64,000 nt of DNA from Spirochaetaceae bacterium (GTDB lineage: Bacteria; Spirochaetota; Spirochaetia; Treponematales; Treponemataceae), in NCBI GenBank assembly GCA_017622135.1, contig JAGARR010000037.1, positions 1 to 64,000 on the forward strand, written 5' to 3'. How positions within the stretch are numbered: position 1 is the first letter of the stretch; the number at the start of each line of letters is the position of its first letter. The notes under the pieces were generated by a model. That model ran no database searches. It worked only from the letters and a program-made list of their open reading frames with translations, and was not told where the DNA came from. Shown piece after piece: positions 60,682 to 64,000 of the stretch. The translations under genes were made by a program, and so were the position numbers.

Positions 60682-62463
60682 TCACTTCTTGATGATGGCA
60701 TTGAACTTACATGCCGCCTCACACGCGCCGCACTTGATGCACTTTGTCTGGTCAATCAGGTGCTGGCTCTTCCGTTCTCCACTGATACAGTTGGAGGGAC
60801 ACTGGCGGGCACAGGCGGTACAACCAATACACTTGTCGGTGATGAAGAAGCTGATGAGCTTCTTGCACTTTCCGGCGGCGCACTTCTTGTCCTTGATGTG
60901 CTCGATGAACTCAGCCTCGAACTTCTTCAAGGTGGACAAGGCCGGGTTGGGAGCTGACTGCCCCAGGGCGCAGAGAGACGAGAACTGCATGGCCTGGCCA
61001 ATATCCTTCAGCTTTTCCAAGTCCTCCATGGTTCCACGGCCCTGGGAAATCTTGTCCAGAATGGTGTACATCTGGCGGGTACCGATACGGCAGGGAGAGC
61101 ACTTTCCGCAGGACTCATCCACGCAGAATTCCATGTAGAACTTGGCCACATCGATAACGCAGTCGTCCTCGTCCATAACAATCATTCCGCCGGAGCCCAT
61201 CATGGAGCCCAGACGGGTCAGGGCGCCAAAGTCAATGGGTGTGTCCAGGTCCTCCTCGGTGATGATGCCTCCAGAGGGACCGCCAGTCTGCACGCCCTTG
61301 AACTTCTTGCCGTTCTTGATGCCGCCACCAATCTCGAAGATGATTTCCCGCAGAGTGGTTCCCATGGGAACCTCAACCAAGCCGGAGTTGTTCACCTTAC
61401 CAGTGAGGGCAAACACCTTTGTTCCCTTGGAGTCGGCGGTACCGATGCTGGAGAACCACTCGGCCCCCTTGGTGAGGATAACCGGGATGTTGGCCCAGGT
61501 CTCCACGTTGTTGATGATGGTGGGGCAGCCCCACAGTCCGCTGATGGCTGGGAAGGGCGGCTTCGGTGTGGGCATTCCCCGGAGTCCTTCGATGGAGCGC
61601 AGGAGGGCAGTCTCCTCACCGCAGACAAAGGCACCAGCACCAAGGCGAATCTCGATGTCAAAGTCAAAGCCGGAGCCAAGGATGTCCTTACCCAAAAGCC
61701 CCAGCTCCTGGGCCTGCTTCATGGCAATCTGGAGGCGCTCGATGGCCAGCGGATACTCGGCACGGATGTACACGAATCCCTGGTGGGCGCCAATAGCCTT
61801 TCCACAGATGATCATGGCCTCGATGACGGAATGGGGGTCTCCCTCGATGGTGGAACGATCCATATAGGCACCGGGATCTCCCTCGTCAGCGTTGCAGACA
61901 ACGTACTTAGTGTCTCCGGGAGCCTTCATGCCGGTCTCCCACTTGACACCAGTGGGGAATCCTGCTCCACCACGGCCCCGCAAGCCAGACTTCTTCACTT
62001 CCTCCACAATTTCTTCAGGCTTCATCTCAAAGAGCGCCTTTTCCAGAGCCAGGTAGCCGTCACGGCCAATGTACTCGTTGATGTCCTCAGGATTGATGAA
62101 GCCGCAGTTCCGCAAGGCCACACGCAGCTGCTTCTGGTAGAACTGAATCTCCTGAACCTCTTCCCGGCTCTTCTTTTCCTTGTTGTACAGCAGGCGGGTA
62201 ACCTCACGTCCCATGATAACCTGCTCGGAGATAATCTCCGCGGCATCCTCAGGCTTTACCTCCACGTAGAAGGAGTCCTCAGGCAGCACCTTTACGACTG
62301 GCCCCTTCTCACAGAAGCCGAAGCAGCCAGTCTTTACAATCTGTACGCTGTCGCCCACGCCCTGCTTTGCAGCCTCCTCCAGAAGCCGCTGGTAGATGGC
62401 ATTGGAGCTGCTGGATTCGCAGGCACTTCCGCCACAAACAAGAATAAAATGTGTGTACGCCAT
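60682..62463 (-). CDS. hndC: Hydrogenase diaphorase subunit (HndC/NuoF type)
   Basis: A 593-residue NuoF-like flavoprotein. An N-terminal [2Fe-2S] thioredoxin-like domain (CGGSACESSSS, GCFGFCEKGP) is followed by FMN/NADH-binding (GLRGRGGAGFPTGVKW, CNADEGDPGAYMDR), the N3-type cluster (ESCGKCSPCRIGT) and two C-terminal [4Fe-4S] clusters (CIGCTACARQCP, CIKCGACEAAC). Oxidises NADH or reduces NAD+ in the bifurcating complex. Its start is 20 bases after the hndB stop. Confidence 0.95.
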   Translation of the reverse strand: MAYTHFILVCGGSACESSSSNAIYQRLLEEAAKQGVGDSVQIVKTGCFGFCEKGPVVKVLPEDSFYVEVKPEDAAEIISEQVIMGREVTRLLYNKEKKSREEVQEIQFYQKQLRVALRNCGFINPEDINEYIGRDGYLALEKALFEMKPEEIVEEVKKSGLRGRGGAGFPTGVKWETGMKAPGDTKYVVCNADEGDPGAYMDRSTIEGDPHSVIEAMIICGKAIGAHQGFVYIRAEYPLAIERLQIAMKQAQELGLLGKDILGSGFDFDIEIRLGAGAFVCGEETALLRSIEGLRGMPTPKPPFPAISGLWGCPTIINNVETWANIPVILTKGAEWFSSIGTADSKGTKVFALTGKVNNSGLVEVPMGTTLREIIFEIGGGIKNGKKFKGVQTGGPSGGIITEEDLDTPIDFGALTRLGSMMGSGGMIVMDEDDCVIDVAKFYMEFCVDESCGKCSPCRIGTRQMYTILDKISQGRGTMEDLEKLKDIGQAMQFSSLCALGQSAPNPALSTLKKFEAEFIEHIKDKKCAAGKCKKLISFFITDKCIGCTACARQCPSNCISGERKSQHLIDQTKCIKCGACEAACKFNAIIKK

Positions 62464-62483
62464 GGTATTCCTCCTCTCCAGCC

Positions 62484-62870
62484 TTACTTCGATGGTGCCA
62501 GACGCTCTACAATGAGCTTGTCCATCAATTTCTTGTCAACGAGATGGGACTGCACAATGTCCTTGGCCAGTGCAGGCGTCACCTTTCCGTACAGAACAGT
62601 TTCCATACCGGGAACAACCACCTCCACGGTGGGCTCCTGGTCACAATGGCCCATGCAGCCTGACTGCCGGACAATCACCTGGGAATCCAGGTTCTTGGCC
62701 TCCACCTCCTCCAAAAAGGCCCGTAAGGTTTCCTTTCCACCAGCGGAGATGCCGCAGGTTCCCATTCCAACTATAATCTGAATCCGCTTTCCCTCGGGAT
62801 CCCTTCTTTCAAGAGATTTCTTCATCTGTGCACGCAATGCACGCAAATCTTCCAATGTCAATTTTGCCAT
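62484..62870 (-). CDS. hndB: [2Fe-2S] thioredoxin-like subunit (HndB type)
   Basis: A 128-residue thioredoxin-like ferredoxin with the Cys pattern VGMGTCGISAGG...VRQSGCMGHCDQEP. Matches the small second subunit of Desulfovibrio NADP-reducing hydrogenase (Hnd) and similar bifurcating enzymes; gene order A-B-C-D is preserved. Confidence 0.9.
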   Translation of the reverse strand: MAKLTLEDLRALRAQMKKSLERRDPEGKRIQIIVGMGTCGISAGGKETLRAFLEEVEAKNLDSQVIVRQSGCMGHCDQEPTVEVVVPGMETVLYGKVTPALAKDIVQSHLVDKKLMDKLIVERLAPSK

Positions 62871-62977
62871 TCAATCAACTCCTGACTTTTTGCAGCCGAA
62901 ACCCCCTTCCCGGCCGCTGGCCTCCAGGCATTCCCGGAAACCCATCCATTTTCATACCGAATATATATCCGACTGAT

Positions 62978-63460
62978 CTACAGGTTCTTGTACTTGTCGA
63001 TGATGCCAGCCATCTGGGATTTTCCCAGCTTTCCATACACATCGCCGTTGACAGAAAGAACAGGTGCCAAACCACAGCATCCAATGCAACGAACCGGCTC
63101 CACCGAGAACAAGCCGTCTATGGTGGAAACATCCTCTGGAGAAAGCCCCAGCAGGGAGCGTGCCTCGTCAATCAAATCCTGGCCTCCCTTCAGATAGCAG
63201 GCTGTACCGAGACAGACACTAATCTTGTGCTTTCCTGGCTTTTGTGTCTTGAAGAAGTGATAGAACGTCATGACACCGTAGACCCGTGCCAACGTGGTGT
63301 TGGTACGCTCTGCCACCATGCCTGCAGCCTCCTTGGAAATATAGCCGAATTCCTCCTGGACCTTGTGCAGGACCATAATCAGATTTCCCGGCTTGTCCTT
63401 CCATTCGTTGATGAACTCGTTGAGTTCCTTGGAGAATTGAACGGTTGCATTCTCAGCCAT
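62978..63460 (-). CDS. hndA: Hydrogenase subunit (HndA/NuoE type)
   Basis: A 160-residue NuoE-like [2Fe-2S] protein with the cluster Cys residues in SVCLGTACYLKGG and EPVRCIGCCGLAPV. GGGGG five bases before ATG 63460 is preferred over 63472. First gene of the operon; transcription from TTGCAA (63536-63541), 17 bp, TATACT (63513-63518). Confidence 0.93.
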   Translation of the reverse strand: MAENATVQFSKELNEFINEWKDKPGNLIMVLHKVQEEFGYISKEAAGMVAERTNTTLARVYGVMTFYHFFKTQKPGKHKISVCLGTACYLKGGQDLIDEARSLLGLSPEDVSTIDGLFSVEPVRCIGCCGLAPVLSVNGDVYGKLGKSQMAGIIDKYKNL

Positions 63461-63512
63461 AGTAACCCCCATCTCTTACTGTAATTTCCATCATTATAGA
63501 TAATCTTTTATC

Positions 63513-63541
63513 AGTATACTATGGTTCCCTTCATCTTGCAA
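63513..63541 (-). promoter_or_regulatory. Hydrogenase operon promoter
   Basis: TTGCAA, 17 bp, TATACT on the minus strand, about 50 bp before hndA. Confidence 0.75.
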
Positions 63542-63581
63542 TAGATATTTTTTTAAAGATAATAATTTAGCGATAAAATTC

Positions 63582-63625
63582 AAAAAAATGAGGTTGTCCC
63601 GGAATTTTCCTCAAGGACAACCTTC
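63582..63625 (-). terminator. Terminator of the right-end gene
   Basis: AGGTTGTCC/GGACAACCT stem (63591-63599/63615-63623) followed on the minus strand by seven T, after the gene ending at 63666. Confidence 0.75.
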
Positions 63626-63665
63626 ACGCTTCGCAAGACCGCCTACAGACGTGCTGAATTCACGA

Positions 63666-64000
63666 TCAATACTGGACGGTGAATTCAATCTTTCCCAAAT
63701 ACGAAAGCAATTCTGGCAACGGCAGGGAAAATTCCACGTACCGTCCCTGGGTGCGCACCCTTCCTGCAGGAACCGACACCGTGGCGGACTGAACCTCTGC
63801 AGGGGCAGTCACCAGAATGCGCACAGTAGCCTGACGCAGCTCCTTGGCCACGCTGTCCCCATAAATCACCCCAATCAGGTCGGCATACTCCGCCGCTGTC
63901 ATGGACTCCCCCGTGAGGATGGGTGCGGAAAGCAGGTCCATGTACTCCGCTGTCTCCGCCGGCACAATTCCCATCACCTGACGCAGCACGTCAGGAGAGA
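63666..64000 (-). CDS. Incomplete protein running off the window
   Basis: Only the C-terminal part (about 111 codons) is visible, without its start. It contains AATVRILVTAP-like beta strands and ends GKIEFTVQY. No family is recognised; a beta-rich exported or membrane-associated domain is likely. Confidence 0.6.
   Translation of the reverse strand, partial: SPDVLRQVMGIVPAETAEYMDLLSAPILTGESMTAAEYADLIGVIYGDSVAKELRQATVRILVTAPAEVQSATVSVPAGRVRTQGRYVEFSLPLPELLSYLGKIEFTVQY

Overview
The window looks like the chromosome of an anaerobic, host-associated Treponema-like spirochaete of moderate GC. Evidence: three methyl-accepting chemotaxis proteins; a pyruvate:ferredoxin oxidoreductase and a four-gene electron-bifurcating [FeFe] hydrogenase operon; a MurA with Asp instead of the catalytic Cys (as in Borrelia and, to my knowledge, other spirochaetes); an M30-type zinc peptidase lipoprotein; and many lipoproteins and beta-barrel envelope proteins. 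The species is not determined.

Layout. 1-1.1 kb: a palindromic 23-bp repeat array upstream of an Rpn-type nuclease. 1.2-8.9 kb: ettA, two paralogous chemoreceptors and a membrane diguanylate cyclase, all on the minus strand. 9.4-13.6 kb: operon ctpA-rsmE-wecG/tagA-type glycosyltransferase-sigma54 AAA+ protein. 13.6-23 kb: trmJ, an SDR enzyme, a STAS protein, a two-gene membrane/TPR unit, murA, pepT, a small membrane protein with a WYL regulator. 23-25.6 kb: a toxin-antitoxin (TA) graveyard (DUF4160/DUF2442 relic, orphan VapB, two VapC relics) with an intact BrnTA and a beta-barrel protein. 25.7-35.4 kb: htpG, a YhcH-family gene, a MoxR/VWA pair split from its promoter by a VapBC cassette, nifJ. 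35.6-48 kb: a patatin/beta-barrel protein, an ABC ATPase, envelope proteins, a DUF3791/DUF3990 cassette inside a duplicated glycosyltransferase, a second BrnTA. 48-50.2 kb: a Cache-domain chemoreceptor. 50.3-58.8 kb: an accessory island holding a solitary 5S rRNA gene with its own promoter, an OLD-like ATPase/TOPRIM nuclease, one broken and one intact Rpn gene, two paralogous lipoproteins and three copies of what looks like a type I TA module. 58.9-63.5 kb: hndABCD-type hydrogenase operon. An incomplete gene runs off the right end.

The main theme is the density of small selfish or defence modules and their relics. The strongest candidate for something undescribed is the triplicated type I TA-like locus (54.1-58.7 kb): each copy has a 25-33 residue hydrophobic peptide, a convergent 17-bp-spaced promoter for a short antisense RNA, and a shared terminator hairpin. 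It is interleaved with Rpn genes that carry a strong internal ribosome-binding site before their C-terminal domain, as expected for an intragenic antitoxin. A second window-wide pattern is that at least eight genes have a -10 hexamer 6-7 bases before the start codon, predicting leaderless mRNAs.
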